Below, piece after piece: positions 52,484 to 60,642 of a stretch of DNA of 64,000 nt. The position numbers were made by a program, and so were the translations under genes. This stretch comes from Methanoculleus sp. UBA374 (GTDB lineage: Archaea; Halobacteriota; Methanomicrobia; Methanomicrobiales; Methanoculleaceae), in the NCBI GenBank assembly GCA_002508705.1, contig DAYL01000032.1, positions 135,740 through 199,739 of the forward strand, read 5' to 3'. Position 1 is the first letter of the stretch. Each line of letters opens with the position of its first letter. The notes below the pieces were generated by a model that saw only the letters and a list, made by a program, of their open reading frames with translations, did not search any database and was not told where the DNA came from.

Positions 52484-53773
52484 ACGCTTACCTATAAGGC
52501 TCATATCCGGGACCCGCTTTACGGGTATATCGGGCTGACCGGGGATGAACTGCGTCTTCTGGATACCCGGCCGCTCCAGAGGCTGCGGCGGATCAAGCAA
52601 CTTGCCAACGCACACCTGGTCTATCCGGCCGCATGCCACACCCGCTTCGAGCACTCCCTCGGCGTCCTGCAGACCGCCACTCTCATGGCACGGCACCTAC
52701 AGATCGAGGGCAACGACCTTACGGCCCTTCGTTATGCCGCCCTGCTCCATGACGTCGGCCACGGGCCGTTTTCTCACGTCTTCGAGGCACCCCTTCAGGA
52801 GATCAACGAAAAAGATGCTACGCATGAGGAGATCACGTGCCGTATCATCAGGGAGGATGAAGAGGTCAACGCAGTCCTCGGTGAAGCGACCGATGACGTC
52901 GCCGCCATCCTCTCTCTGGACCGAAACGGTATCCTTCACCAGATCATCTCGGGAAACATTGACGCCGACAAGATGGACTACCTCCGGCGGGACTCCTACC
53001 ATACCGGCGTGGCCTACGGGAACTTCGACCTCGAACGTGTTCTCCACACCCTCAGGAAGACCCGGAAGACCCGGGAGAGGCAACGCGAGGATCTCGTCAT
53101 TCATGAAAAGGGTATAGATGCTATCGAAAGTTTCAGGCTGGCCCGGTTCCTGATGCACGCCCAGGTCTATTATCATCACACCAACGTCGTGGCAAACGGG
53201 ATGCTCCAGCGGGCGATCAAGGTTGCCATCCGCGACCATGTCGTGGATGCGGAGAAGATCCGGATAGGAAGGGATGACTTCCTTGAGAACTACCTCGCTC
53301 TTGACGATGCGCGGCTGCTTGCACGGATACTCAGGCAACCGGAAAGCACCGCAGCGGACCTCGTCACGAGACTGGAGAGGAGGGACCTCTTCAAACGGGG
53401 GTATGAGTCCAACGTCCCGCAGGAGGAGGATTACCTCCTCCGATACCACCTCGGGACAAAGTTCACCCCGGAACGGGCGCAGGCGATTGAAGAGGCGGTG
53501 GCCGGGGAATGCGGGTGCAGTCCCGACTGTATCATCGCCGACCTGGTGAAGATCGAGAATTCACTCTTCAAGTCGGCTTCCACTCTCCTTGAGGAGGACA
53601 AATTCCCGTTCCTGATCGAGAGGAGGGACGGGACGGTCAAAGAGATCGACTCGTTCTCCACCCTCACCTATACCGGCGAGCCCCGGACGACCTTCTACCT
53701 CTTCTGCCCGGAGGAGTACCGGCAGACCGTGCAGGGGTGTGCCGGGGAGATCATCGCCGGGATGAACGAGTAG
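52484..53773 (+). CDS. HD-domain phosphohydrolase (SAMHD1/YwfO-like), apparent ACG start
   Basis: About 429 residues. The family's N-terminus IRDPLYGYIGLTGDELRLLD and QRLRRIKQLANAHLVYP, the first histidine in HTRFEHSLGV (H57) and the metal pair in LLHDVGHGPFSH (H89-D90) are all present. A later GNIDADKMDYLRRD is also typical. The first ATG (52685) would lose H57. Upstream in frame there is no ATG, GTG, TTG or CTG between there and the TGA at 52475. An ACG at 52484-52486 stands 5 bp after GGTGAG, where a start is expected; ATG to ACG change is likely. Such enzymes hydrolyse dNTPs or related nucleotides. Confidence 0.82.
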   Translation, partial: TLTYKAHIRDPLYGYIGLTGDELRLLDTRPLQRLRRIKQLANAHLVYPAACHTRFEHSLGVLQTATLMARHLQIEGNDLTALRYAALLHDVGHGPFSHVFEAPLQEINEKDATHEEITCRIIREDEEVNAVLGEATDDVAAILSLDRNGILHQIISGNIDADKMDYLRRDSYHTGVAYGNFDLERVLHTLRKTRKTRERQREDLVIHEKGIDAIESFRLARFLMHAQVYYHHTNVVANGMLQRAIKVAIRDHVVDAEKIRIGRDDFLENYLALDDARLLARILRQPESTAADLVTRLERRDLFKRGYESNVPQEEDYLLRYHLGTKFTPERAQAIEEAVAGECGCSPDCIIADLVKIENSLFKSASTLLEEDKFPFLIERRDGTVKEIDSFSTLTYTGEPRTTFYLFCPEEYRQTVQGCAGEIIAGMNE

Positions 53774-53925
53774 AAAGCGTGAACCGGAACGCTACCCGGC
53801 TATTCCGGTCATGGTTACGCGCTCGATAGTTTTGAGGCAACGTCTCAGATTCTCTGTAATCTGCCCGATCGTTCCTTTTGCACGGCCAAATACCTTCCAC
53901 CGACGGACGGGGGCGCCCGCAGGTT
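53774..53925. repeat. Downstream part of a duplicated segment (copy 1)
   Basis: GGTCATGGTTACGCGCTCGAT at 53808 and CCTACGTCGAGTGCATGCC at 53925 match 56545-56610. This extends the duplication of the membrane-protein gene into its 3' flank. No gene. Confidence 0.7.
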
Positions 53926-54261
53926 CTACGTCGAGTGCATGCCGACGAGAAACGCGAGGAAGAAGATCGTGAGCACGGCGTTCATCGCCAGCGTCATGAC
54001 GATCGTCGTTATTGAGACGCGGGCCGGGACCCTGCGTTCTCTCCTCCGGAAGAGGTAGTAGAAGGAGACGAGGGAGGCGGTTATGAGGGCCGTTACGGCG
54101 GTCCCCAGCCCCACGCCGACCATGCTTCCTATGATCTCACCCCCCGCCCCGGGTGCGCCGAGCCCGGCGATGAACCCGGTGGCGGACGCTTCGAGCACCG
54201 GCAGGAAGAAGAGCAGCGGGCAGAGGGAGGCGTTCACGACGAAGAGGTAACTCCCGCCCAT
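53926..54261 (-). CDS. Three-helix membrane protein, paralogue of the pilus-linked gene
   Basis: 111 residues from ATG 54261 (MGGSYLFVVNASLCPLLFF). From NASLCPLLFF on it is almost identical to the protein encoded at 56596-56952, including GAPGAGGEIIGSMVGVGLGT and FLAFLVGMHST. Only the first about 15 residues differ, where the duplication boundary lies; an ATG at 54309 is an alternative start. A TATA-like GATATTTAAAG is nearby (54274-54284). It could be an expressed paralogue or a 5'-replaced copy. No known family. Confidence 0.6.
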   Translation of the reverse strand: MGGSYLFVVNASLCPLLFFLPVLEASATGFIAGLGAPGAGGEIIGSMVGVGLGTAVTALITASLVSFYYLFRRRERRVPARVSITTIVMTLAMNAVLTIFFLAFLVGMHST

Positions 54262-54362
54262 GAGGATCGACCCGATATTTAAAGGGGGCGCTAAATTACC
54301 GATCTTCATCAGCGGGGTCCGTGGCCGGGACCGTCGCACGGGGGTATCCCCGATGCCAGTGA

Positions 54363-54962
54363 TCACTGAAGTTTTTCATTCAAAATACGCTTCGTGCGCC
54401 GGAAAGCCGCCAGATGAGTTTCAAGCGTTGCGGGGTCGAGTTTGCCCAACACTTCAAAGGAACGCTTGCCCTTCCGATAGGCGTTCTGACATCTGCGCGT
54501 CGCACGTTTCAGGCTCTCCTGAACCTCCTGCCGACTGCGTTGCTCAAGGTTATCAAGCGGCGGCAAAGCGGATTCTTGAAGATTGTGACCATAATGTTGC
54601 CGGAGGGTGTCACGGTCGCTTACAATCCACGTCTCCATGCACGTTGCCATGAACAACACCTGCCGGTCATCGCTACCGTCCGGCTGTTCCCGGTTGTCAC
54701 GTCTCCTGAGATGATCCCAGGTCCTTTCCTGGTCGTCAAGCGGATCTTCACTATCAATCAGCATAGCGACGTAATCGGCATTGCTTTGTTCGTGTGCTGT
54801 TTTGAAGTCGTCATACACCGCATCGCGGCCGCCACATGAAACGAATCGCGGCATCCTCCCTGAAAAACCCGCCGATTCCATCAACTGCCTGAACCCCTGA
54901 CGACACAGAATGTGCAGGTCCTTCGAATCACCCCCTCCTTCCAGGTATATTTTTGCCGTCAT
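54363..54962 (-). CDS. DUF4276/TOPRIM-like protein of a two-gene ATPase system
   Basis: 199 residues. The N-terminus MTAKIYLEGGGDSKDLHIL has the (V/L)EGxxD motif; the central strand VAMLIDSEDP gives a D..D acidic motif, as in TOPRIM-like nuclease domains and DUF4276. The C-terminal half is helical and basic (LKRATRRCQNAYRKGKRS), fit for nucleic acid. It starts inside the stop of the AAA ATPase gene (TGATG). Pairs of an AAA ATPase with a TOPRIM-type protein are known from phage defence (PARIS, Gabija, OLD-like). I infer a nuclease effector controlled by the ATPase. GC content is lower than in flanking genes. Confidence 0.72.
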   Translation of the reverse strand: MTAKIYLEGGGDSKDLHILCRQGFRQLMESAGFSGRMPRFVSCGGRDAVYDDFKTAHEQSNADYVAMLIDSEDPLDDQERTWDHLRRRDNREQPDGSDDRQVLFMATCMETWIVSDRDTLRQHYGHNLQESALPPLDNLEQRSRQEVQESLKRATRRCQNAYRKGKRSFEVLGKLDPATLETHLAAFRRTKRILNEKLQ

Positions 54963-56161
54963 CAACGGGTTCCTCCAATCTCTCCTTTGAGCCAGAGTTC
55001 CCCCAGACGGTACTTCTTCAACCATCCGGCAAGCTCCTTGCTGCTAAGCCGTTGCATCTCGGTTTGATTATTCTTCTTTTCACAGACGATAACGGATTCG
55101 GGAACCTCCGTCAGAGCACTCACCAGGATATCCGAATGCGTCGTCACAATGAGCTGGCAGCGTTCCGATGCCGATATCATCAGTTTTACAAGATACGGCA
55201 GGACGTCGGGATGCAAGCCCAACTCCGGCTCCTCTATGCAGACCAGCGGCGGCGGGTTCGGGTGGCAGAGGATTGCCAGCATACACAGGTATCGTAATGT
55301 GCCGTCGGAGAGTCGGGTTGCCGGGATTGTGAACGTTCCTTCTTTCAGGAAAAGTTGAACTCCGCCCCCTTCTACCTGTTCATAAAAGCCGTTAATCTCT
55401 GGATAGAGGTAATTCAGCGCCTCGAGGATATCGTGCTCGGCAGAGGGACGGAGTGAGTTTAAGACGAGGGGTAGATTTTCGCATGTCTCCAGCAGGTAGT
55501 CATTCGGGAGATCGGCCTTCTGCGATTTTCGCGGAGCAGTATAACGTCCGAAGGACCATTCCCGGTAAAGACGAAATTTTCCGTAAGTTTCTGTTAAGTA
55601 GGCAAGTACAGGATAGCGCTCAGGGTCCTTGACCTGCGAAAGGATAGATTCTTCAGGATCTATCCTATCTCTCGGCAGTTGTCGTTCTTCACCATCTCCC
55701 GGTCCCGAATTTCTCGCTTCATAATTTGATGTATCCTTCAACAAAATATGCCCCTTCTCATTCCGATAATAGTAGTATGGCTCGGCAAAACCCGGGTATG
55801 GTTCCGCGTTTCCAATCTGCTCGGTCTTTACCTCAAATCGCCGGCCATGCTCGACAAAAGAAAACTTATGCCGGAGCGGCATGCCGGGGCTAACCGGGTT
55901 ATGGATGATGACTTCGATGGAAGCCGTGGGGTTCTTCGTACCTTTCCACAACCAGTCGCTCACACCCCCGGCCTCTTTAACCGGTGCGGACAGATCTTTT
56001 GGTGCCGCCCGTAACAGACTTATCGCTTCGAGGAGGTTGGATTTTCCGGAACCGTTGGGACCGATCAGCACATTCAGGGGCCCGAGCGGAAGCGGTTTGG
56101 TATCCGGTCCGAACGATAGTATGTTCTTTAGATGAATTTTTTCCAGTATGGGCTTATTCAT
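54962..56161 (-). CDS. AAA-family ATPase (COG4637/OLD-like) of a two-gene system
   Basis: 399 residues. SMC/ABC-like ATPase: Walker A GPNGSGKS (34-41), ABC-type signature LSDGTLRYLCMLAIL, Walker B LVCIEEPELGLHPD and the H-loop TTHSDILVSALTE. The start (LEKIHLKNILSFGPD) is that of AAA_21/COG4637 proteins that occur beside DUF4276. There is no fused nuclease. It probably senses phage or DNA ends and licenses the downstream protein. RBS AGAAGGAAGG before the ATG. Composition is visibly AT-richer than its neighbours, a sign of transfer. Confidence 0.88.
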   Translation of the reverse strand: MNKPILEKIHLKNILSFGPDTKPLPLGPLNVLIGPNGSGKSNLLEAISLLRAAPKDLSAPVKEAGGVSDWLWKGTKNPTASIEVIIHNPVSPGMPLRHKFSFVEHGRRFEVKTEQIGNAEPYPGFAEPYYYYRNEKGHILLKDTSNYEARNSGPGDGEERQLPRDRIDPEESILSQVKDPERYPVLAYLTETYGKFRLYREWSFGRYTAPRKSQKADLPNDYLLETCENLPLVLNSLRPSAEHDILEALNYLYPEINGFYEQVEGGGVQLFLKEGTFTIPATRLSDGTLRYLCMLAILCHPNPPPLVCIEEPELGLHPDVLPYLVKLMISASERCQLIVTTHSDILVSALTEVPESVIVCEKKNNQTEMQRLSSKELAGWLKKYRLGELWLKGEIGGTR

Positions 56162-56265
56162 GATCGAGACCTTCCTTCTCTTGAATCATCATTCTTACGT
56201 ATCTTCGGCGTATTTGCATTCGCCGGTTCCTTTCATTCCGTTATCGAGGAGCTCGATATCCCCCG

Positions 56266-56487
56266 TTAATTTTCCGGGGCACCTTCAACTTCCATTCTGG
56301 TATAGAATTTACCTTCCCTTATTTCGTCTATTTCTTGTAGCGCTTTGCTCTTCTTCCCCGGCCTATCCTGTTTAAACGTACGCTCTATTCCTTTACTGAT
56401 CGACTCATCTCCCCGCCGATGCGCAAGAATCTCCTTATACAGGTTATCGGATACTTCTATCGTTTGCATGTACATGGTGTCTACCAT
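56266..56487 (-). CDS. Small VapB/RelB-like antitoxin, orphan
   Basis: 73 residues (69 from MYMQTIEV, 56475). QTIEVSDNLYKEILAHRRGD, then ESISKGIERTFKQDRPGK, matches the archaeal antitoxin type (IxVxDxxYxxL...ESxSxxIERxL) with a ribbon-helix-helix-like start and an acidic/basic linker. No toxin gene follows: the roughly 100 bp before the ATPase start have no conserved frame. It may be a leftover, or it may regulate the ATPase operon it precedes. Confidence 0.65.
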   Translation of the reverse strand: MVDTMYMQTIEVSDNLYKEILAHRRGDESISKGIERTFKQDRPGKKSKALQEIDEIREGKFYTRMEVEGAPEN

Positions 56488-56529
56488 CCGCGGGATATAC
56501 CTTGTGCAGGAGGTGTGAACAGGAACATG

Positions 56530-56610
56530 ACCCGAATGTTTAGGTCATGGTTACGCGCTCGATTGTTTCGGGGAACGTCCCGGACCTCGCCGCCCCTACG
56601 TCGAGTGCAT
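56530..56610. repeat. Downstream part of a duplicated segment (copy 2)
   Basis: Matches 53808-53930 with a few gaps (shared GGTCATGGTTACGCGCTCGAT and CCTACGTCGAGTGCATGCC). Together with the membrane-protein genes this makes direct repeats of roughly 390-450 bp that bracket 54.3-56.5 kb. Confidence 0.7.
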
Positions 56611-56952
56611 GCCGACGAGAAACGCGAGGAAGAAGATCGTGAGCACGGCGTTCATCGCCAGCGTCATGGCGACCGTAACTATCGCGACGCGGGCCGGGAC
56701 CCTGCGTTCTCTCCCCTGGAAGAGATAGTAGAAGGAGACGAGGGAGGCGGTTATGAGGGCTGTTACGGCGGTCCCCAGCCCCACGCCGACCATGCTTCCT
56801 ATGATCTCACCCCCCGCCCCGGGTGCGTTGAACCCGGAGATGTATCCGGTGGCGGTCGCTTCGAGCACCAGCAGAAAGAAGAGCAGCGGGCAGAGGGAGG
56901 CGTTCACGGCGATGTTCGCGGCAACGAAGACGGGGAGGGAGAGAGGCTTCAT
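56596..56952 (-). CDS. Three-helix membrane protein coupled to the secretion ATPase
   Basis: 118 residues with three hydrophobic stretches (MKPLSLPVFVAANIAVNASL.., GEIIGSMVGVGLGTAVTALI.., IVTVAMTLAMNAVLTIFFLA). It has no family I recognise. It overlaps the ATPase gene by 4 bp (ATGA) and is the second gene of that unit. Its paralogue at 53.9 kb is nearly identical in the last about 95 residues. It could be a small membrane component of the pilus or secretion machine; a TadC/ArlJ-type platform protein is missing nearby. Confidence 0.65.
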   Translation of the reverse strand: MKPLSLPVFVAANIAVNASLCPLLFFLLVLEATATGYISGFNAPGAGGEIIGSMVGVGLGTAVTALITASLVSFYYLFQGRERRVPARVAIVTVAMTLAMNAVLTIFFLAFLVGMHST

Positions 56953-59345
56953 GCCTCCTGTCCGTTGCCGTTTTCGGGTGCTGCATGGGCGACCAGCGCC
57001 GCAATGTCGTCGTCGGTGATCTCGGCGCCGCTCCTGACCTGGGCCATGATCTCGTCTTTATCTTTATAATATGCCCGGATGAAGCCGAGCACCGTTTTAT
57101 ATTCCCGGATATGCTGCTCCTGCATCCAGAGGAGGAGGGCGGTGCGGTCGTCCATCTCCTGCCTGAGGGCTTCGAGGGAGATGCCGAACAGGTCGCGGAT
57201 CTTGTCGAAGAGGTAACTTCGGCCCATGAACCGGAACTCGTCCGAGGCGGGCTGCCACCGGAAGACGGTGTTGGTGACGAGGTCGCCCTTCTCGCGGTCG
57301 ATCTCGAGGATCTCGACGATAGCGGTGATCCTCCTGACGTTCCGCTCGCCCTTCCGGATCTGCATGGGGAAGATGACGGCGTCGAGGTTGGCGAGGAGGC
57401 TTCTCGGGAGGTTCATCGGGCTTGATTCTACACGGGCGAGGAGTTCGTCCATCGAGCCTGCGTGGATGGTGCCCATCGCCGCGTGGCCGACGGCGATCGC
57501 CTGGAAGAGAGTGAAGGCTTCTTCGCCGCGGACCTCGCCGACGATGATGAACTCCGGCCGCTGCCGGAGTGCCGCGATGAGGAGGTCATAGAGCGAGATG
57601 TCGCCCGGAGCCTTGCGGCCGCCGCCGCCGACGCCGGACGGCGCGCCCCCGGTGTCGCCGGTGCCGAACCCCGCCCGCGTGACCGATTGCAGCCAGTTGG
57701 GGTGCATCAGGTTCAGTTCGGTGGTGTCTTCAATGGAGACGATCTTGTACTCCGTCGGGATGAACCCGCAGAGGGCGTTTAAGAAGGTGGTCTTGCCGCT
57801 CGCGGTTCCTCCGGAGATGAGGAGGGAGCGCTTGTACTCCATCAGTATCCAGAGATAGGCGAGCTGCCGGGCGTCGACGGTCCCGTAGTCCATCATCTCG
57901 ACAGGCGAGATCGGGTTCGACCGGAACTTCCGGATGGTGAAGGTCGACCCTTTGCGGGTGACCTCGCCGCCGAGTGTGAGGTTGCCCCGGCTCCCGTCGG
58001 GGAGGGTGATGTCGCGGATGGGCTGGAGGAGGGAGATGTGCCGCCCGCTGATCTGGGCGAGTTTGAGGACGAAGTTGTTCAGTTCGAGGTCGCCGAACCG
58101 GACGTTGGTCTGGATCGGCCCGTAGGTCCGGTGCTGGACGTAGAGGTCCAGGTTCGCGCCGTTGCAGCTGATATCTTCGATGTAGCGGTCCTTCATCATG
58201 GTGTCGATCTTGCTGTAGCCGATGTACTCCTTCTTGAGATGGAAGTAGATCCGGTCGCGCTGTTCGTCGGTGAACTTGAAACCGAGGATGGTGATGATCG
58301 AGAGGAAGCGCTCTTTCAAGTACTCTTCGCGGCGCTCCGCCGAGAGGAGGCCGATGTCGGTGCCGATCATCTTCTCGAACGCCTTCTTGATGAGGCCGAG
58401 GTAGTGCTCTTCGCCCTCGGAGAGGGACGGTTCGACGACGCGGTAGGAGAGCGCTCGCGCCTCCCGGTCGTATTCGATGTGGACGTACTGGTAGGGGGGG
58501 TCAACGGGGTAGGTGATGCGGACGTCCTTGAGGGAGCCGGTGAGGGAAGGTTCGCCGGTATCCCCGACGAAGAAGTCGGGGGACGTGAGCTCCGGCTCCT
58601 TCTCGGGAGCGAAGAGGGCGAGGACTTTTTCAAGGGCGGGGTAGCGGGCGGCGAGGGGGGCGAGCCGGGACTGGAGAGCAGCGAAGAGGTCGCCGGGCTC
58701 GGGGAAGCGGGAGAGGAGTTTTGCAAGGCCGGGGATGCGGGCGAGCCGGGAGGGGGCGCTGCCGGTCTCCGGGCGGCGGGAAAGGATGTCCTCCATGGAG
58801 GCGAGGCGGACGGGTTTTTCGGGACGGTCCGGGAGGCCGGGGCCCTCTTCCTCCGGGGGGAGGGCGGCAGGATCGCCGCTATCCCGGGGGTGCGGGCGGG
58901 GTTCCGCCGGGAAAGGATAGGAGAGACCGCCGGCGGAGATATCACGGACGCCGGAAGGACGCAGGAGGTCTTCGTCGTCAGGGTCGTCCGTCTCCGGGGG
59001 GAGGGCGTAGGAGAGGCCGCCGGCGGAGATATCACGGACGCCGGGACGACGCAGGAGGTCGTCGTCGCCGGGATCGTCCGTCTCCGGGGGGAGGGCGGCG
59101 GGATCGCCGCTATCCCGGGGGTGCGGGCCGGTCTCCGGGAGAGGGGGTTCAGGGTCTTCGGGAGGGCGCAGCAGGGCGTCCAGGGGGCTGTCGCCGTTAC
59201 CGGGGCTTCTCCCGGACGCCGCGCGGAGGTCGGGCTCCCGGATGCCGTGAGCTCGCCGGAGGGTGTCGCCGGGGCCGTCGTCCACGATCTCCGGTTCTTT
59301 CTTCGTTCTCAGGGGGGGTTCGGCGGGTCCTTTCAGATCAACCAT
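56949..59345 (-). CDS. Type IV pilus/secretion system ATPase with long acidic N-terminal extension
   Basis: 798 residues. The C-terminal about 500 form a TadA/CpaF/ArlI-type ATPase: IYFHLKKEYIGYSKIDTMMK (N-terminal domain), then Walker A GGTASGKTTFLNAL (about 512), the Asp box EDTTELNL and FIIVGEVRGEEAFTLFQA. The first about 190 residues are an unusual Pro/Asp/Glu/Arg-rich region with repeats (ETDDPxDxDLLR, GVRDISAGGLSY) that other family members lack. It powers assembly of pilins such as the protein at 49.3 kb. The start ATG lies inside a duplicated piece of pstA. Confidence 0.9.
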   Translation of the reverse strand: MVDLKGPAEPPLRTKKEPEIVDDGPGDTLRRAHGIREPDLRAASGRSPGNGDSPLDALLRPPEDPEPPLPETGPHPRDSGDPAALPPETDDPGDDDLLRRPGVRDISAGGLSYALPPETDDPDDEDLLRPSGVRDISAGGLSYPFPAEPRPHPRDSGDPAALPPEEEGPGLPDRPEKPVRLASMEDILSRRPETGSAPSRLARIPGLAKLLSRFPEPGDLFAALQSRLAPLAARYPALEKVLALFAPEKEPELTSPDFFVGDTGEPSLTGSLKDVRITYPVDPPYQYVHIEYDREARALSYRVVEPSLSEGEEHYLGLIKKAFEKMIGTDIGLLSAERREEYLKERFLSIITILGFKFTDEQRDRIYFHLKKEYIGYSKIDTMMKDRYIEDISCNGANLDLYVQHRTYGPIQTNVRFGDLELNNFVLKLAQISGRHISLLQPIRDITLPDGSRGNLTLGGEVTRKGSTFTIRKFRSNPISPVEMMDYGTVDARQLAYLWILMEYKRSLLISGGTASGKTTFLNALCGFIPTEYKIVSIEDTTELNLMHPNWLQSVTRAGFGTGDTGGAPSGVGGGGRKAPGDISLYDLLIAALRQRPEFIIVGEVRGEEAFTLFQAIAVGHAAMGTIHAGSMDELLARVESSPMNLPRSLLANLDAVIFPMQIRKGERNVRRITAIVEILEIDREKGDLVTNTVFRWQPASDEFRFMGRSYLFDKIRDLFGISLEALRQEMDDRTALLLWMQEQHIREYKTVLGFIRAYYKDKDEIMAQVRSGAEITDDDIAALVAHAAPENGNGQEA

Positions 59346-59735
59346 GGTGATATCTCCGGAGCAGGACTCGCGCCGTAGGATTGAACTGAAAAATAATTCC
59401 TATGAGAATGAAGGCTGCGGCGAGTCCATCCGATATTTTGAGAGTGCCGGAGTTCCCGTAAGCACGGTGCGCCGGGCAGGGGAGCGGGGATGCGAGGCCC
59501 CGCGGGGGATGTGGTCGGGTGCCGGATATATGATTTTCGCCGCTCCCGACCGCCCGCTCCGGGAAAAACTGTGCGGAGCCTGCGGTCGGGACGGCCACGG
59601 CCGATTTTTCCGTTGTCCTGCCGGGGATGATCCGTCCCCGGAGGGAGGGTGACGGGAACGCCGTGCAGGCCGGGAGCGATTTGCGGCTCCGTTCCTTTCG
59701 TCCATACCAGAAGCGTCCTGACAGGTCCTTTCAGG
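59346..59735 (-). pseudogene. Degenerate tandem copy of the pstA 3' end
   Basis: The minus strand reads AYGNSGTLKISDGLAAAFI and LIGIIFQFNPTARVLLRRY, the diverged twin of the PstA end (AYENSNVVKLSDGFAAAFI..). The homology goes back through a frameshifted part (GYTQFFPE becomes GSAQFFPE). The duplicated block includes the ATPase start: ATG GTTGACCTGAAAGGACC-like sequence is found at both 59345 and 59743. The second ATG (59743) leads into frame VDLKGPVRTLLVWTKGTEPQ, which soon decays. This block separates pstA from the ATPase gene. Confidence 0.85.
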
Positions 59736-60638
59736 TCAACCATAGCGATACCTCCGGAGAAGAATCCGCGCCGTCAGATTGATCAGGAAAACAACCCCGA
59801 TGAGAATGAAGGCTGCAGCGAATCCGTCCGATAGTTTGACGACGTTGGAGTTCTCGTAAGCATGGTACACCGCGTAGGGGAGCGTGCCCACGAGGTCCTG
59901 TAAGGGGTATAGTTTGATGCCGAATATGAGATTTTCATTGCTCCTGATCGCCAGCTCCGGGAAGAACTGTGTGTAGCCCGCGGTCAGGATGACCACGGCC
60001 GATTCTTCCGCCGCCCTGCCGAAACCGAGGATGATCCCGGTCAAAATGCCGGAGATCACTGTGGGGATGGTGACGTTCCGGATAGTCTGCCATTTCGTTG
60101 CCCCGAGAGCGTAACTCCCTTCCTCCAGGCTCTTTGGCACTGTCGCGATTGCATCCTCGATAGCACGTTCGATGACCGGAAGAATAAGTATCGCGAGCGC
60201 GATTGAACCGGAGATCAACGAGAAGCCCCCGGTGTATGCACGCATGTAGTAGACCAGGATCATCAGACCAACGATACCCAGTACGATGGAAGGGGTGCCG
60301 GAGAGCACCTCGATCAGGAACCGCAACAGCCGCGTGAACCTGTTGTCCGGGGCGTATCGCTGCAGATAGATCGCCGTCCCGAGAGCAAGGGGAGTTGCGA
60401 TCAGGGTTGAGCAGACGGAGATGATGAGCGTCCCGACGACTGCATTCCCTATCGCGCCGCCGAGACCGGGAGATGCGGATTCAGGGGTGATGAGGAAGTA
60501 CAGGCTGAGCGAAGGGAGCGCCTCGATGGTAACGGTGCCGAGGATCAGGAAGAGCACGAGCACCGAGAGCACTGTTGCCGCCGTGCAAAACAGCTTGAAA
60601 AACAGTTCTTCTGCTTTTCGCATCGTTCTTGTTGCCAC
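59736..60638 (-). CDS. pstA: Phosphate ABC transporter permease PstA
   Basis: 300 residues, six hydrophobic segments. The permease loop reads EEGSYALGATKWQTIRNVTI, and the C-terminus LSDGFAAAFILIGVVFLINL with ARILLRRYRYG. PstA and PstC form the channel for phosphate. It follows pstC by 4 bp. Its end lies in the duplicated block. The usual next genes, pstB and phoU, are absent from the window. Confidence 0.93.
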   Translation of the reverse strand: MATRTMRKAEELFFKLFCTAATVLSVLVLFLILGTVTIEALPSLSLYFLITPESASPGLGGAIGNAVVGTLIISVCSTLIATPLALGTAIYLQRYAPDNRFTRLLRFLIEVLSGTPSIVLGIVGLMILVYYMRAYTGGFSLISGSIALAILILPVIERAIEDAIATVPKSLEEGSYALGATKWQTIRNVTIPTVISGILTGIILGFGRAAEESAVVILTAGYTQFFPELAIRSNENLIFGIKLYPLQDLVGTLPYAVYHAYENSNVVKLSDGFAAAFILIGVVFLINLTARILLRRYRYG

Positions 60639-60642
60639 TACA

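Noticed and set aside
54962-56161. Assigning the ATPase as GajA of Gabija
   Set aside because: GajA has a fused C-terminal TOPRIM and a UvrD-like GajB partner. Here the ATPase has no fused nuclease and there is no helicase gene.
58038-59378. 446-codon plus-strand Glu/Gly-rich frame
   Set aside because: Shadow of the secretion ATPase N-terminal repeats. Low-complexity, without start signals.
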